The notes below the pieces were generated by a model. That model saw only the letters and a program-made list of their open reading frames with translations, had not been told where the DNA came from and did not search any database. Positions 43,834 to 53,542 of a stretch of 64,000 nt of DNA are shown here, in pieces. Source of the stretch: Streptacidiphilus fuscans (GTDB lineage: Bacteria > Actinomycetota > Actinomycetes > Streptomycetales > Streptomycetaceae). Every line of letters begins with the position of its first letter. Positions within the stretch are counted from its first letter, which is position 1. Position numbers and translations under genes: made by a program. The stretch covers positions 94,427-158,426 of the forward strand of contig NZ_JADPRT010000009.1 in assembly GCF_015690355.1 (NCBI RefSeq), in the 5' to 3' direction.

Positions 43834-46182
43834 ATGGTTCTGCGCATGGCAGCGAAGCGGAAGGTATCCCCACTGCAGCAGATCTCGCTCGGAGCCCGTC
43901 TGCTGGGCGCGAGCGTGCTGGCCGGCGGCCTGGTCGCCGGTCTGGCACTCCCTGCGGTCGGGGCGTTGGGGTTGACGGCCAAGAGCGCGGTCAACGACTT
44001 CAACAACATCCCGGACGACTTCACCACGCCTCCCCTGTCGCAGGCGTCCTACATCTACGACGGCCAGAACAACGTCATCGCCAAGGTCTACTCGCGCGAC
44101 CGCACGGTCGTGCCGGAGAGCCAGATCGCCCCGGTGATGCGTCAGGCGCTGGTCGACATCGAGGACAACCGCTTCTACCAGCACGGCGCGATCGACCTGA
44201 AGGGCACCCTGCGCGCGCTCAGCAACAACAGCGGCGGCGGTTCGACCCAGGGCGGTTCCACGCTGACCCAGCAGTACGTCAAGAACGTCTTCGTCGAGGA
44301 GGCGGGCAACGACCAGGCCAAGGTGCTGGAGGCGCAGCGCCAGACGGTCGGCCGCAAGATCCAGGAGCTGAAGTACGCGATCAAGGTCGAGGAGACCCTG
44401 ACCAAGGACCAGATCCTGACCAACTACCTGAACCTCACCTTCTTCGGCGAGCAGGCCTACGGCATCGAGGCCGCCTCCGAGCGCTACTTCGGCGTCCGCG
44501 CCTCCCAGTTGAAGGTGCAGCAGGCCGCGCTGCTGGCCGGCCTGGTGCAGTCGCCCACCTACTACGACCCGCTGGTCTACCCGGACGTGGCGCTGCAACG
44601 CCGCAACACGGTGCTGGAGAAGATGGCCGAGTACGGCAGTATCAGCTCCGCCCAGGCCAAGGCCGCCGAGGCGACGCCGCTGGGCCTGTCCCCGCACAAG
44701 GCGCAGGAGGGCTGCATCACGGCCACCCACAGCGGGGAGGCCTTCTTCTGCGACTACGTCGAGCACATCATCCTGCAGGACCCGGCCTTCGGCGCCACCG
44801 AGTCGGACCGCCAGGCCCTGTGGGACAAGGGCGGCCTGCAGATCCACACCACCCTGGACCCGAAGGCCCAGGCGGCGCTCTACTCCTCCGTCACCTCGCA
44901 CGTGTACGCGGGCGACAAGGCCGCCACGGCGATGACCATGGTCCAGCCGGGCACCGGCAAGATCCTGGCGATGGGTCAGAGCCGCCCGTACGGCGTCGGC
45001 AGCAGCCCGGCAGTCACCACGCTGAACTACAACGTCGACCGCACCATGGGCGGTGGCGGCGGGTTCCCGACCGGTTCGACGTTCAAGCCGATCACCGCGG
45101 CGGCGGCCCTGGAGCAGGGCCTCAAGATGGACAAGAGCTACCCGTCGCCCTACCAGGAGCCGTACCCGTCCATGACGGACTGCAACGGCAACACCCTGGC
45201 CCAGGTCGACAACCCGCCGGACCAGAACGACTCGACGAGCCTGGTGGGCCCGTTCAACATGCCCGACGCGATGGCCAAGTCGGTCAACACCTACTTCGTG
45301 CCGCTGGAGAAGGACGCCGGCCTCTGCAACGTCGTCCACATGATGAACAAGCTGGGCATCACCACCCAGGCCACCTACTCCCCCAACAGCACCACGCTGG
45401 CGCCGATCGAGCAGGTGCAGTCGCTGACGCTGGGTACCAACAACCTGACCCCGCTGGAGATGGCGAACGTCTACGCCACCTTCGCGGCGCGCGGCCTCTA
45501 CTGCTCGCCGACCGCGATCACCTCGGTGACCACGGCGGACCACAAGTCGCTCCCGGTCCCGCAGGCGAACTGCCAGCAGGTGATGCAGCAGAGCACAGCC
45601 GACGCGATCACCACCATGCTCAAGGGCGTGGTCGAGGACGGCACCGGCGCGGCCGACGGCTTCTCCGACGGCCGTCCGAGCGCGGGCAAGACGGGTACCA
45701 CCGACTCGCACTTCCAGGTCTGGTTCGTGGGCTTCACCCCGCAGCTGGCGGGCGCCACGGTGGTGAGTGACACCGCTAAGTACGACAACCTGTCCTACCA
45801 GTCGATCGGCGGCGTCACGCAGACCGCGTTCGGCTCGACGGTCGCCGGTCCGATCTGGCACGACGCGATGGACGGCGCGCTCGCGGGCGTCCCGTTCGGG
45901 AGCTTCAACCTGGTGCCGCTGCCGAACAAGAACCCGCCGTCGAACGACGGCGCGAAGAAGGGCAAGAAGCCCGGCCAGAACGGCGGTCAGGGCGGCGGCC
46001 CCGGCGGCGCGATCTTCGGCCAGGCGGGCGGCACGACGGGCGGGCCCGGCGGCGGCAACGGCAGCACCGGCACCATCTTCGGCGGCACGGGCGGCACGGG
46101 CGGGCCGGGTACGGCGGGCGGCACGGGCATCGTCGGCGTGGCGGGCGGCGGCCCCGGCGGCGGGAACGGCTTCGGCGGCTGA
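43834..46182 (+). CDS. ponA: Class A penicillin-binding protein (PonA-type)
   Basis: 782 residues. A membrane anchor lies near residues 20-45. The transglycosylase domain has EDNRFYQHGAIDLKG with the catalytic Glu, then GGSTLTQQYVKN and IEAASERYFG. The transpeptidase domain has the active-site GSTFKPITAA (SxxK), SVNTYF (SxN) and KTGTTDSHFQVWF (KTG). The C-terminal 80 residues are Gly-rich (GGPGG, GGTGG repeats). It builds and cross-links peptidoglycan. The start at 43834 or four codons later cannot be separated. Divergent from wblA. Confidence 0.94.
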   Translation: MVLRMAAKRKVSPLQQISLGARLLGASVLAGGLVAGLALPAVGALGLTAKSAVNDFNNIPDDFTTPPLSQASYIYDGQNNVIAKVYSRDRTVVPESQIAPVMRQALVDIEDNRFYQHGAIDLKGTLRALSNNSGGGSTQGGSTLTQQYVKNVFVEEAGNDQAKVLEAQRQTVGRKIQELKYAIKVEETLTKDQILTNYLNLTFFGEQAYGIEAASERYFGVRASQLKVQQAALLAGLVQSPTYYDPLVYPDVALQRRNTVLEKMAEYGSISSAQAKAAEATPLGLSPHKAQEGCITATHSGEAFFCDYVEHIILQDPAFGATESDRQALWDKGGLQIHTTLDPKAQAALYSSVTSHVYAGDKAATAMTMVQPGTGKILAMGQSRPYGVGSSPAVTTLNYNVDRTMGGGGGFPTGSTFKPITAAAALEQGLKMDKSYPSPYQEPYPSMTDCNGNTLAQVDNPPDQNDSTSLVGPFNMPDAMAKSVNTYFVPLEKDAGLCNVVHMMNKLGITTQATYSPNSTTLAPIEQVQSLTLGTNNLTPLEMANVYATFAARGLYCSPTAITSVTTADHKSLPVPQANCQQVMQQSTADAITTMLKGVVEDGTGAADGFSDGRPSAGKTGTTDSHFQVWFVGFTPQLAGATVVSDTAKYDNLSYQSIGGVTQTAFGSTVAGPIWHDAMDGALAGVPFGSFNLVPLPNKNPPSNDGAKKGKKPGQNGGQGGGPGGAIFGQAGGTTGGPGGGNGSTGTIFGGTGGTGGPGTAGGTGIVGVAGGGPGGGNGFGG

Positions 46183-46183
46183 C

Positions 46184-46312
46184 AGTTGCACTGCTTAGGG
46201 GCGCGGGGAACTAAGCGAGAAACCACCCTGTGCGGACGGTCCTGCCCGTTGAGGACCATCTGTCGTGGGTGGCTTGTCGCGCAGTTCCCCGCGCCCCTGT
46301 GTAGTGCAACTT
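46184..46312. repeat. Long intergenic inverted repeat, copy 3
   Basis: AGTTGCACTGCTTAGGGGCG on the left and CGCCCCTGTGTAGTGCAACTT on the right, with GGGGAACTAAGCG/CGCAGTTCCCC inner arms and a GTGGC/ACCACC centre. It follows the PBP stop by one base and precedes the convergent GatB/YqeY gene. Confidence 0.85.
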
Positions 46313-46330
46313 CCCTTGTCAGAAAGGGAC

Positions 46331-46798
46331 TCAGCCCGCCAGCGCGCTCTTGACCGCGGCGGCGACCCTGCCGCCCTCCGCCAGGCCGGAGACCTTCGGG
46401 TTGACGATCTTCATGACCGCGCCCATCGCGCGCGGGCCCTCCGCGCCGCCCGCCTTCGCCTCGGCGACGGCCTCGGCGACGATCGCGGTGAGCTCCTCGT
46501 CCGACAGCTGCTTCGGCAGGTACGCCGCCAGGACCACGCCCTCCGCCCGCTCGCGGTCCGCGGACTCCGGGCGACCGCCCTGGTCGAAGGCCTCGGCGGC
46601 CTCGCGGCGCTTCTTCGCCTCGCGGGTGATCACCTGGAGCACCTCCGCGTCGCTGAGCACGCGCGCGGTCTTGCCGGCCACCTCCTCCTTGGTGATGGCG
46701 GCCAGGGTCAGCCGGATCGTGCCGGAACGAAGATCGTCACGGGCCCGGATCGCGGCGGTGAGGTCCTCCTGGAGCTGCTGCTTGAGCGTCGTGGTCAT
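46331..46798 (-). CDS. GatB/YqeY domain protein
   Basis: 155 residues: LTAAIRARDDLRSGTIRLTLAA, EAAEAFDQGGRPE, LAAYLPKQLSDEEL and MGAVMKIVNPKVSGLA, all hallmarks of the YqeY family, related to the tRNA-binding tail of the GatB amidotransferase subunit. Possibly a tRNA- or RNA-binding accessory protein. ATG at 46798. Position next to the PBP gene is conserved in streptomycetes. Confidence 0.92.
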   Translation of the reverse strand: MTTTLKQQLQEDLTAAIRARDDLRSGTIRLTLAAITKEEVAGKTARVLSDAEVLQVITREAKKRREAAEAFDQGGRPESADRERAEGVVLAAYLPKQLSDEELTAIVAEAVAEAKAGGAEGPRAMGAVMKIVNPKVSGLAEGGRVAAAVKSALAG

Positions 46799-46959
46799 GA
46801 CGTAAGTCTCGCATCTCCGGGCAACCCGCCGCCCGCATTAACGCATGCGGTCAGTGCGGTCAGCCCGCGCAGCCGGCCCGTGCACTCGGTGCGTGCGTTC
46901 AGCGCACGCACGGCGCACCTCGCGCACCGGCACCGCGCGGCTTCTGACACCATGGTCGA

Positions 46960-47919
46960 ATGCGCACCCGATACTCCGTTCCGCTGAAGGCCCTGGGAGT
47001 CACCGCCGCCGTCGGCGCGGCCTGCGTCGGCTACGCCGCCGGGTACGAGGTGCGCTCGTTCAGGTTGCGACGCGTGGAGATCCCGGTGCTCCCGGCGGGT
47101 GCCAAGCCGATGCGGATCCTCCAGGTCTCCGACATCCACATGGTCAACGGCCAACGGAAGAAGCAGGTCTGGCTGCGCGGCCTGGCCGCGCTCCGCCCCG
47201 ACCTGGTGATCAACACCGGTGACAACCTGTCCGACCCGGAGGCCGTGCCGCAGACCCTCGACGCGCTCGGTCCGCTGATGGACTTCCCCGGCGCGTACGT
47301 CTTCGGCTCCAACGACTACTACGGTCCCAAGCCGAAGAACCCCGCCCGCTACCTGTCCGCGATGCTCTCCGGCAACCACGGCCTGAACAACGCCGACGGC
47401 ACCGCGCGACGTGGCATCGTCGGGGCCGTCCACAACCCGTGGACCGACCTGCGCGACGGATTCGACGCGGCGGGCTGGGTGGACCTGACCAACCGGCGCG
47501 GCCGGCTGAAGGTCAACGGACTGGACCTGGAGCTCACCGGGCTGGACGACCCGCACATCCGGCGGGACCGCTACCAGGCCGTCGCGGGCGGCCCGTCGGC
47601 CGACGCGGACGTCTCCTTCGGTGTGGTCCACGCGCCGTACCTGCGCGTCCTGGACGCGTTCGCCGCCGACGGCTACCCGCTGATCCTGGCGGGGCACACC
47701 CACGGCGGTCAGCTGTGCGTCCCCTTCTACGGGGCGCTGGTGACCAACTGCGACATCGACCGTGACCGGGTCAAGGGCCTGTCCCGGCACGTGGCGGGCG
47801 GACGGCAGGCCTACCTGCACGTCTCGGCGGGCTGCGGCACCAACCGCTACACCCCGGTCCGCTTCGCCTGCCCGCCCGAGGCGACCCTGCTCACGCTCCT
47901 GCCGCGCGACCGGGCCTGA
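46960..47919 (+). CDS. Metallophosphoesterase, membrane-anchored
   Basis: 319 residues. After an N-terminal hydrophobic anchor (ALGVTAAVGAACVGYAAG), the calcineurin-like motifs follow: QVSDIHMV, NTGDNL, GSNDYYGP and LAGHTHGGQLC. This matches YkuE/YaeI-type phosphodiesterases. It follows the PBP in the conserved order; the homologous gene has the same place in mycobacteria. Substrate unknown, active site probably outside the cell. Confidence 0.9.
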   Translation: MRTRYSVPLKALGVTAAVGAACVGYAAGYEVRSFRLRRVEIPVLPAGAKPMRILQVSDIHMVNGQRKKQVWLRGLAALRPDLVINTGDNLSDPEAVPQTLDALGPLMDFPGAYVFGSNDYYGPKPKNPARYLSAMLSGNHGLNNADGTARRGIVGAVHNPWTDLRDGFDAAGWVDLTNRRGRLKVNGLDLELTGLDDPHIRRDRYQAVAGGPSADADVSFGVVHAPYLRVLDAFAADGYPLILAGHTHGGQLCVPFYGALVTNCDIDRDRVKGLSRHVAGGRQAYLHVSAGCGTNRYTPVRFACPPEATLLTLLPRDRA

Positions 47920-47942
47920 GACCCGACCTCAGCCGTCCCGGC

Positions 47943-49067
47943 TCACTCGCCGTCGGCGGCGCGGACCTCGCCGGGGTCCCCGGGGTCCTCGCTGGGGTCT
48001 TCTCCGGGGACCTCGAACGCGCCGTCGATCACGCCGATGTCCGCACCGTCCAGCGCGCCCGCCGGACGCAGGCCCTGAAGGGACGCGCCTCGCGCCGCCC
48101 GGGGCCCACCGGACGTCCCTGCCGGCTCGCCCGCGTCTCCCACGTCTCCCGCGTCGTCCGAGAGCCACGCGTGCCGACGCGAGGTCTCCTCGGCGACCCG
48201 CAGCAGTCGGCCGACCGACGGCGAGTGCTTGCCGGGACGGGTGACGAGGTGCACCTCGATGAACGCGCGCGGCGTCACCGGGAGCCAGACCAGGCTGCTC
48301 GGCAGCCCGATCCGGCCGGAGAGGCCGACCATGGTCACCGCGGCGCCGGAGGCCACCGGCGTGTAGGAGGCGTCGAAGTCCAGGCCCCGGTAGAGCACCT
48401 CGGGCTTGGCACCGGCCCGCGCGCAGATCTCCATGATCTCGTCGTAGTGGCCGGGGTTGTGGTCGCGCGGGTGCAGCAGCAGCTTGAGGCCGTCCAGGTC
48501 GGCCGGGTCGATCTCGGTTGTGCCCTGGGCCAGCGGGTGGTCCCGGCTGATCACGATGCCCTGCGGCTCGCGGCGCAGCAGCGTCAGCTCGACGTCCGCC
48601 GGCAGCGCGTCCAGCTGCGCGGAGCGGACCAGGCCCACGTCCAGCGTCCCGGCGGCGACGGAGTCGACGATGTCGGCGAAGGCCATGACCCGGGCCGACA
48701 CCTCGATGCCGGGGGCTTCCTCGCTCATCGCCAGCAGCAGTTGGGGGGCGGTCTCGTAGCCCGCGCTCATCCCGTAGCCGAGGCTGAGTGCGCCGACCCG
48801 CCCGTCCGCGTACTCGCGCACGCCGCGCCAGAGGTTCTCCGCGGCCTCCAGCAGCGCCGGGCCGCGCTCCAGCAGCATCCGACCGGCCTCGGTCGGTTCG
48901 ACCTTGTGCGTCGTGCGGGTCAGCAGCTCGACGCCGAGCTCGCGCTCCAGCTCCCGCACCTGGCGGCTGAGCGCCGGCTGCGCGATGTGGAGCCGCTCCG
49001 CGGCGCGTGTGAAGTTCCGCTCCTCGGCGACGGCCAGGAAGTACCGCAGGCGGCGCAGCTCGGACAT
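47943..49067 (-). CDS. LysR-family transcriptional regulator
   Basis: 374 residues with an N-terminal winged helix (LRRLRYFLAVAEERNFTRAA, HIAQPALSRQVRELERELGV) and the LysR substrate-binding domain (LSLGYGMSAG, LVRSAQLDALPADVE). The C-terminus has an extra 70-residue acidic tail with Asp/Glu/Pro repeats (EDPSEDPGDPGE). Length exceeds the family norm (about 300). Convergent with the metallophosphoesterase; target genes unknown. ATG at 49067. Confidence 0.9.
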   Translation of the reverse strand: MSELRRLRYFLAVAEERNFTRAAERLHIAQPALSRQVRELERELGVELLTRTTHKVEPTEAGRMLLERGPALLEAAENLWRGVREYADGRVGALSLGYGMSAGYETAPQLLLAMSEEAPGIEVSARVMAFADIVDSVAAGTLDVGLVRSAQLDALPADVELTLLRREPQGIVISRDHPLAQGTTEIDPADLDGLKLLLHPRDHNPGHYDEIMEICARAGAKPEVLYRGLDFDASYTPVASGAAVTMVGLSGRIGLPSSLVWLPVTPRAFIEVHLVTRPGKHSPSVGRLLRVAEETSRRHAWLSDDAGDVGDAGEPAGTSGGPRAARGASLQGLRPAGALDGADIGVIDGAFEVPGEDPSEDPGDPGEVRAADGE

Positions 49068-49311
49068 ACGTCCATCTTAGGAGCACTGCCATGCCGTTCC
49101 GGTATGAACATCCACGTCGGCCCTTACCGACGGCCCTCGTCCGCGTCTGCGGCGGGTCTGCGGCGAGTCCGTGCCGGGTCCGTGCCAGGTCCGCCGCGGG
49201 CTCTCGGGCGGGCTCCATCGGGCCTGCCCCAAACCGCCCCCGGAACTGCACACCCGCCCCACCCGCACCGGCCTGCGGGAATCGGATTTCGTCTCCGGGG
49301 GGATGGTCCGC

Positions 49312-49317
49312 TAGAGT
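49312..49317 (+). promoter_or_regulatory. -10 box TAGAGT of tRNA-Pro, copy 1
   Basis: TAGAGT lies 20 bases before the tRNA, and the same hexamer at the same distance (21 bases) precedes copy 2. The leader would be about 8 bases. No strong -35 is visible. The 264-base gap from the LysR start has no gene. Confidence 0.6.
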
Positions 49318-49331
49318 AACCATCGTTGCAC

Positions 49332-49405
<74 letters not shown>

Positions 49406-49418
49406 CTGGTGACACACC

Positions 49419-49459
49419 GAAGAGGGCCGGTCTTCCACTCAGGAAGACCGGCCCTCTTC
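49419..49459 (+). terminator. Terminator after tRNA-Pro copy 1
   Basis: Perfect 18-base-pair stem (49419-49436 with 49442-49459), 5-base loop ACTCA, 13 bases after the tRNA. Followed by TCTCG rather than a U-tract. Confidence 0.8.
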
Positions 49460-49648
49460 TCGTGCCCGCAGACCGTTCTCGCGCATTTTGTGTGCAGTTT
49501 TCGCACGTGTTGAGACCGCTTGAGGTCACTGTGACCCACGCAACCGACGGGAACCGGACAGGCAGTCTCTGGTGTCTTCACCCGTCGGGACTAGGATCCC
49601 CGGAAACCGATTGCGTGTTGACCTATAGCGGCAAGGAGCGGGACCATC

Positions 49649-51334
49649 GTGACACCACCCGAAGAGTCCTTCGGCGGCAGGGCCGCCGCTCGCCAGGCTG
49701 CGCGCGGAAAGTCGGTTCCCGGCCAGCGGGGCGCCTCGGGCGGCCACGCGGCGGGTGGCCGTGGGACGACAGCCGCCACGGGACGGCGCAAGCAGAAGCC
49801 CAAGCAACGGGCGAAGCGGATAGCCATGGGCGTCGGCGCCTTCGCGATACTCGTCGCGGCGGCCGGATGCGCCTGGGTCTACCAGCTCGACGGCAACATC
49901 AAGCACACCGCGCTGGACAGCGGCAGCCAGCCCCAGAAGGGCGCCATCATCCCCGGCGCGCTGAACATCATGATCATCGGCTCCGACACCCGCCTCGGCG
50001 GGGACGCCTCGCTCGGCGGCGCGGACAACTCGCTGCCGCACGCGGACGTGGAGATGCTGCTGCACGTCTCGGCGGACCACCAGAACGCGACGGTGATGAG
50101 CATCCCGCGCGACACGGACCTGCAGATTCCGTCGTGCACCGCGTCGGACGGGAAGACCTACAGCTTCCCGACACACGACCAGATCACCAACAGCCTGAAC
50201 TACGGGCCTGGTTGCACGGTCTCCGCGGTCAACTCGCTGACCGGTGTGCACATCGACCACTACATGATGGTCGACTTCACCGGCGTGGTGAACATGTCCG
50301 ACGCCGTGGGCGGCGTCCAGGTCTGCTCCTCGGCGAACGTCTACGACCCGGGCTCCCACCTCAAGCTGAAGGCCGGCACCCACACCCTGGTCGGCTCGGG
50401 CGCGCTCGCCTTCCTGCGCTCCCGCCACGCGTTCGGCGGGGCGAGCGACGTGGACCGCACCCAGACCCAGCACATCTTCCTCAGCGCCCTGATCCACAAG
50501 ATGAAGAGCGCGAGCACGCTGGCCGATCCGACGAACGTCTTCAACCTGGCGGAGTCGGCCTCGAAGGCCTTCCAGGTGGACGACGGTCTCGCCGGTGTGA
50601 CCAGCCTGATCAGCCTGGCCAACACGCTCGGGTCGATACCGACCGACCACATCACCTTCGCGACCATGCCGACGGCGCAGGACCCGTACAACCCGAACGC
50701 CTGGCTGGTCCCGGGCCCGGGTTCGCAGCAGCTCTTCGACGCGATCGCCAACGACCAGTCGCTGACGCCGACCGCCTCGAAGCCCAAGCCGTCGGCGTCC
50801 TCGTCCGCCTCCGCGACGCAGACGGTGGACCCGTCCACGGTCGAGGTCCACGTGCTCAACGGCACCGGGATCACCGGCCAGGCCGCCGCGGTGCAGAGCG
50901 AACTGGTCAGCAAGGGCTACACCAACAGCAGCGTGGTCTCGACCCCGATGTCGGTGAACGCGAGCGAGGTGGAGTACTCGGACTCCGACCCGAGCTACAA
51001 GGTCGAGGCCCAGCAGGTGGCCTCCGCTCTGGGCCTGCCGTCGTCGTCCCTCACCGTGACCCCGGGCCTGACCACCGTGCACGTCATCGTCGGCCCCAAC
51101 CTCAAGGTCGGCGGGGGTTCCGGCGCGAGCTCGAAGCCCTCGGTCGACATCGGCCAGGCGACCGCCCAGGCCCACACCGAGAACGCGGGCGCCACGGTCC
51201 AGTGCGCCCAGGCCAGCCCCTTCCCGCTCGGCGGCCTCCCGGCCTCCGCCGCGGCCTACCAGGGTCTCACCGTCGAACAGGCCTACGCGCTCGCCACCAG
51301 GAACGGCATCCCGGACTCCGACCAGACCAAGTAA
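49649..51334 (+). CDS. LytR-CpsA-Psr (LCP) family protein with LytR_C domain, second copy
   Basis: 561 residues: basic cytoplasmic N-terminus of about 65 residues, one membrane anchor (GVGAFAILVAAAGCAWVY), an LCP domain (NIMIIGSDTRLGG, ADVEMLLHVS, SIPRDTDLQI, ALAFLRSRHAF then DVDRTQTQ) and a LytR_C domain (VEVHVLNGTGITGQAA). Related to but distinct from the copy at 35579-37186. It sits between the two tRNA-Pro genes. GTG start at 49649 with AAGGAG about 10 bases upstream. Confidence 0.92.
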   Translation: MTPPEESFGGRAAARQAARGKSVPGQRGASGGHAAGGRGTTAATGRRKQKPKQRAKRIAMGVGAFAILVAAAGCAWVYQLDGNIKHTALDSGSQPQKGAIIPGALNIMIIGSDTRLGGDASLGGADNSLPHADVEMLLHVSADHQNATVMSIPRDTDLQIPSCTASDGKTYSFPTHDQITNSLNYGPGCTVSAVNSLTGVHIDHYMMVDFTGVVNMSDAVGGVQVCSSANVYDPGSHLKLKAGTHTLVGSGALAFLRSRHAFGGASDVDRTQTQHIFLSALIHKMKSASTLADPTNVFNLAESASKAFQVDDGLAGVTSLISLANTLGSIPTDHITFATMPTAQDPYNPNAWLVPGPGSQQLFDAIANDQSLTPTASKPKPSASSSASATQTVDPSTVEVHVLNGTGITGQAAAVQSELVSKGYTNSSVVSTPMSVNASEVEYSDSDPSYKVEAQQVASALGLPSSSLTVTPGLTTVHVIVGPNLKVGGGSGASSKPSVDIGQATAQAHTENAGATVQCAQASPFPLGGLPASAAAYQGLTVEQAYALATRNGIPDSDQTK

Positions 51335-51408
51335 CCCCCCTTCCACCCGACCCGGGCCCTTGCGCATCTCACGCCCGGGGCCGGGACGGACGAGGCCCCG
51401 AGGTCGGG

Positions 51409-51414
51409 TAGAGT
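51409..51414 (+). promoter_or_regulatory. -10 box TAGAGT of tRNA-Pro, copy 2
   Basis: Same hexamer and near-identical spacing as copy 1, within a shared stretch (TAGAGT, then CGTTGCACCGGGG). The surrounding upstream DNA is not otherwise conserved, so the duplication seems limited to promoter plus tRNA. Confidence 0.6.
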
Positions 51415-51429
51415 TACCTCTCGTTGCAC

Positions 51430-51503
<74 letters not shown>

Positions 51504-51518
51504 CTGGTGACAGACACG

Positions 51519-51551
51519 TGAGGCCCTGCCGAGATCTTCGGCAGGGCCTCA
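51519..51551 (+). terminator. Terminator after tRNA-Pro copy 2
   Basis: AGGCCCTGCCGA (51521-51532) pairs with TCGGCAGGGCCT (51538-51549), a 12-base-pair core extendable to 14; loop GATCT. A short T-run (GCTTTT) follows at about 51553. Confidence 0.8.
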
Positions 51552-51742
51552 GTGCTTTTCCGTACCGCTTTCCCGCACCGGTTTTCCGCTCCGCTTTTCC
51601 GCGCCGACTGCTGCCGTCCCCCTCCTCGGCGGTGAACGGCTGCGCGGCGGTTCTGCTCGGGGCGGGGTTGGCGGGGGAGGATCGGGTTCGGCACGACGAG
51701 CAAGCCGACAGTCGGTCAGTGATGTGGCGGAGGAGCGTGGCG

Positions 51743-53491
51743 ATGGCAGAGCGCACGGTCGCGGAGCAGATGATCACGGTGCTGCGGCAGGCCGGGGTGG
51801 AGCGGATCTACGGGGTGGTGGGCGACAGCCTGAACCCGGTGGTCGACGCGATCCGGCGGACCGACGGGGCGATCGAGTGGGTGCACGTCCGGAACGAGGA
51901 GGCCGGGGCGTTCGCTGCGGCGGCCGAGGCGGAGATCACCGGGCGGCTGGCGGTGTGCGCCGGGTCGTGCGGGCCGGGGAACACGCACCTGATCCAGGGG
52001 CTGTACGACGCGCACCGGTCCCGGGTGCCGGTGCTCGGGCTGGCGTCGCACATCCCGTCGGCGCAGATCGGGACCGGGTTCTTCCAGGAGACGCACCCCG
52101 AGCGGGTCTTCGTCGACTGCTCCAGCTACTGCGAGATGATCGGCACGCCCAGCCAGATGCCCCGCGTGCTGCGGACCGCGATCCAGCACGCGCTCGGCGA
52201 GCGCGGGGTGTCCGTCGTCGCTTTCCCGGGGGACGTCGCCGCGCTGCCGGTCGCGGGCCCGACCGGGACCAGCGCGTTCCTGACCGAGCACGCCACCCCG
52301 ATCCCGCCCGACGCCCAGGTGACCGCGTTGGCCGAGCTGATCAACGCGGCCAACCGGGTCGCGATCTTCGCCGGCGCGGGGGTGCGCGGCGCGCACGCCG
52401 AGGTGATGCAGCTGGCCGACACGGTGAAGGCGCCGGTCGGGCACTCGCTGCGCGGCAAGGAGTGGATCCAGTTCGACAACCCGTACGACGTCGGCATGAG
52501 CGGCCTGCTCGGCTACGGCGCGTGCCACCAGGCCTTGCACGAGGCCGATCTGGTGCTGTTGCTCGGCACCGACTTCCCCTACGACAGCTTCCTGCCCGGC
52601 CGGAACACCGTCCAGATCGACCATGACGCGACGCGGCTGGGCCGCCGTACGCCGCTCGAACTCGCCGTCCACGGGGACGTGCGGGCGACGCTGCGCGCCG
52701 TGCTGCCCCTGCTGAAGCCGCGTCAGGACCGGTCGTTCCTCGACGACATGCTGCGCCGCCACGGTTCGGCCCTGGAGAAGGTCGTCGGCGCGTACACCAA
52801 GAACATCGAGCACCACACCCCGATCCACCCCGAGTACGTGGCCTCGGTGCTGGACGACGTCGCGGCGGACGACGCGGTATTCACCGTCGACACCGGCATG
52901 AACAACGTCTGGGCCGCCCGCTACCTGACGCCCAACGGCCGCCGTCGGGTGATCGGCTCGTTCCTGCACGGCTCGATGGCCAACGCACTGCCGCACGCGA
53001 TCGGCTCCCAACTGGCGAACCCGGAGCGGCAGGTGGTCGCGCTCTGCGGGGACGGCGGGATCGGCATGCTGATGGGCGAGTTGCTGACGGTGGCCAAATA
53101 CCGCAAGCGGATGCCGCTCAAGGCGGTGGTCTTCAACAACGGCGCACTCGGGATGATCAAGCTGGAGATGATGGTCAGCGGCTATCCCGAGTTCGAGATC
53201 GACAACGGCAAGGTCGACTACGCCGCCATCGCCGCCGCCTGCGGCATCCACAGCGTCCGGGTGACCGACCCGAAGAAGCTGCGCGGCGCGCTGACCGAGG
53301 CGCTGGCCGCGCCCGGCCCGGCGCTGGTCGACGTCGTCACGGACCCGAACGCGCTGTCGCTGCCGCCGACGATCACCGCCGCCCAGCTGAAGGGGTTCGC
53401 CCTGGCGGCAGGACGAACGGTGCTGGACGGCGGCGTGGGCAGGATGATCGACCTGGCCCGCAGCAACCTGCGGAACATCCCGCGCCCGTGA
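51743..53491 (+). CDS. ThDP-dependent pyruvate dehydrogenase/oxidase-like enzyme (PoxB type)
   Basis: 582 residues in the three-domain ThDP fold: an N-terminal pyrimidine-binding domain with the activating Glu (VRNEEAGAFAAAAEAEITGR), a central FAD-like domain (VAIFAGAGVRGAHAEVM) and a C-terminal ThDP-Mg domain (ALCGDGGIGMLMGEL then VVFNNGALGMIKLE). This matches pyruvate:quinone oxidoreductases that convert pyruvate to acetate and CO2 at the membrane. The C-terminal lipid-binding helix is short and basic. The ATG at 51743 has GGAGGAG upstream. Monocistronic. Confidence 0.9.
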   Translation: MAERTVAEQMITVLRQAGVERIYGVVGDSLNPVVDAIRRTDGAIEWVHVRNEEAGAFAAAAEAEITGRLAVCAGSCGPGNTHLIQGLYDAHRSRVPVLGLASHIPSAQIGTGFFQETHPERVFVDCSSYCEMIGTPSQMPRVLRTAIQHALGERGVSVVAFPGDVAALPVAGPTGTSAFLTEHATPIPPDAQVTALAELINAANRVAIFAGAGVRGAHAEVMQLADTVKAPVGHSLRGKEWIQFDNPYDVGMSGLLGYGACHQALHEADLVLLLGTDFPYDSFLPGRNTVQIDHDATRLGRRTPLELAVHGDVRATLRAVLPLLKPRQDRSFLDDMLRRHGSALEKVVGAYTKNIEHHTPIHPEYVASVLDDVAADDAVFTVDTGMNNVWAARYLTPNGRRRVIGSFLHGSMANALPHAIGSQLANPERQVVALCGDGGIGMLMGELLTVAKYRKRMPLKAVVFNNGALGMIKLEMMVSGYPEFEIDNGKVDYAAIAAACGIHSVRVTDPKKLRGALTEALAAPGPALVDVVTDPNALSLPPTITAAQLKGFALAAGRTVLDGGVGRMIDLARSNLRNIPRP

Positions 53492-53542
53492 CGGGGCGTC
53501 GGGTGTCCAGGGTCGGGTGTCCGGTATCGGGTGCAGGAAGGG

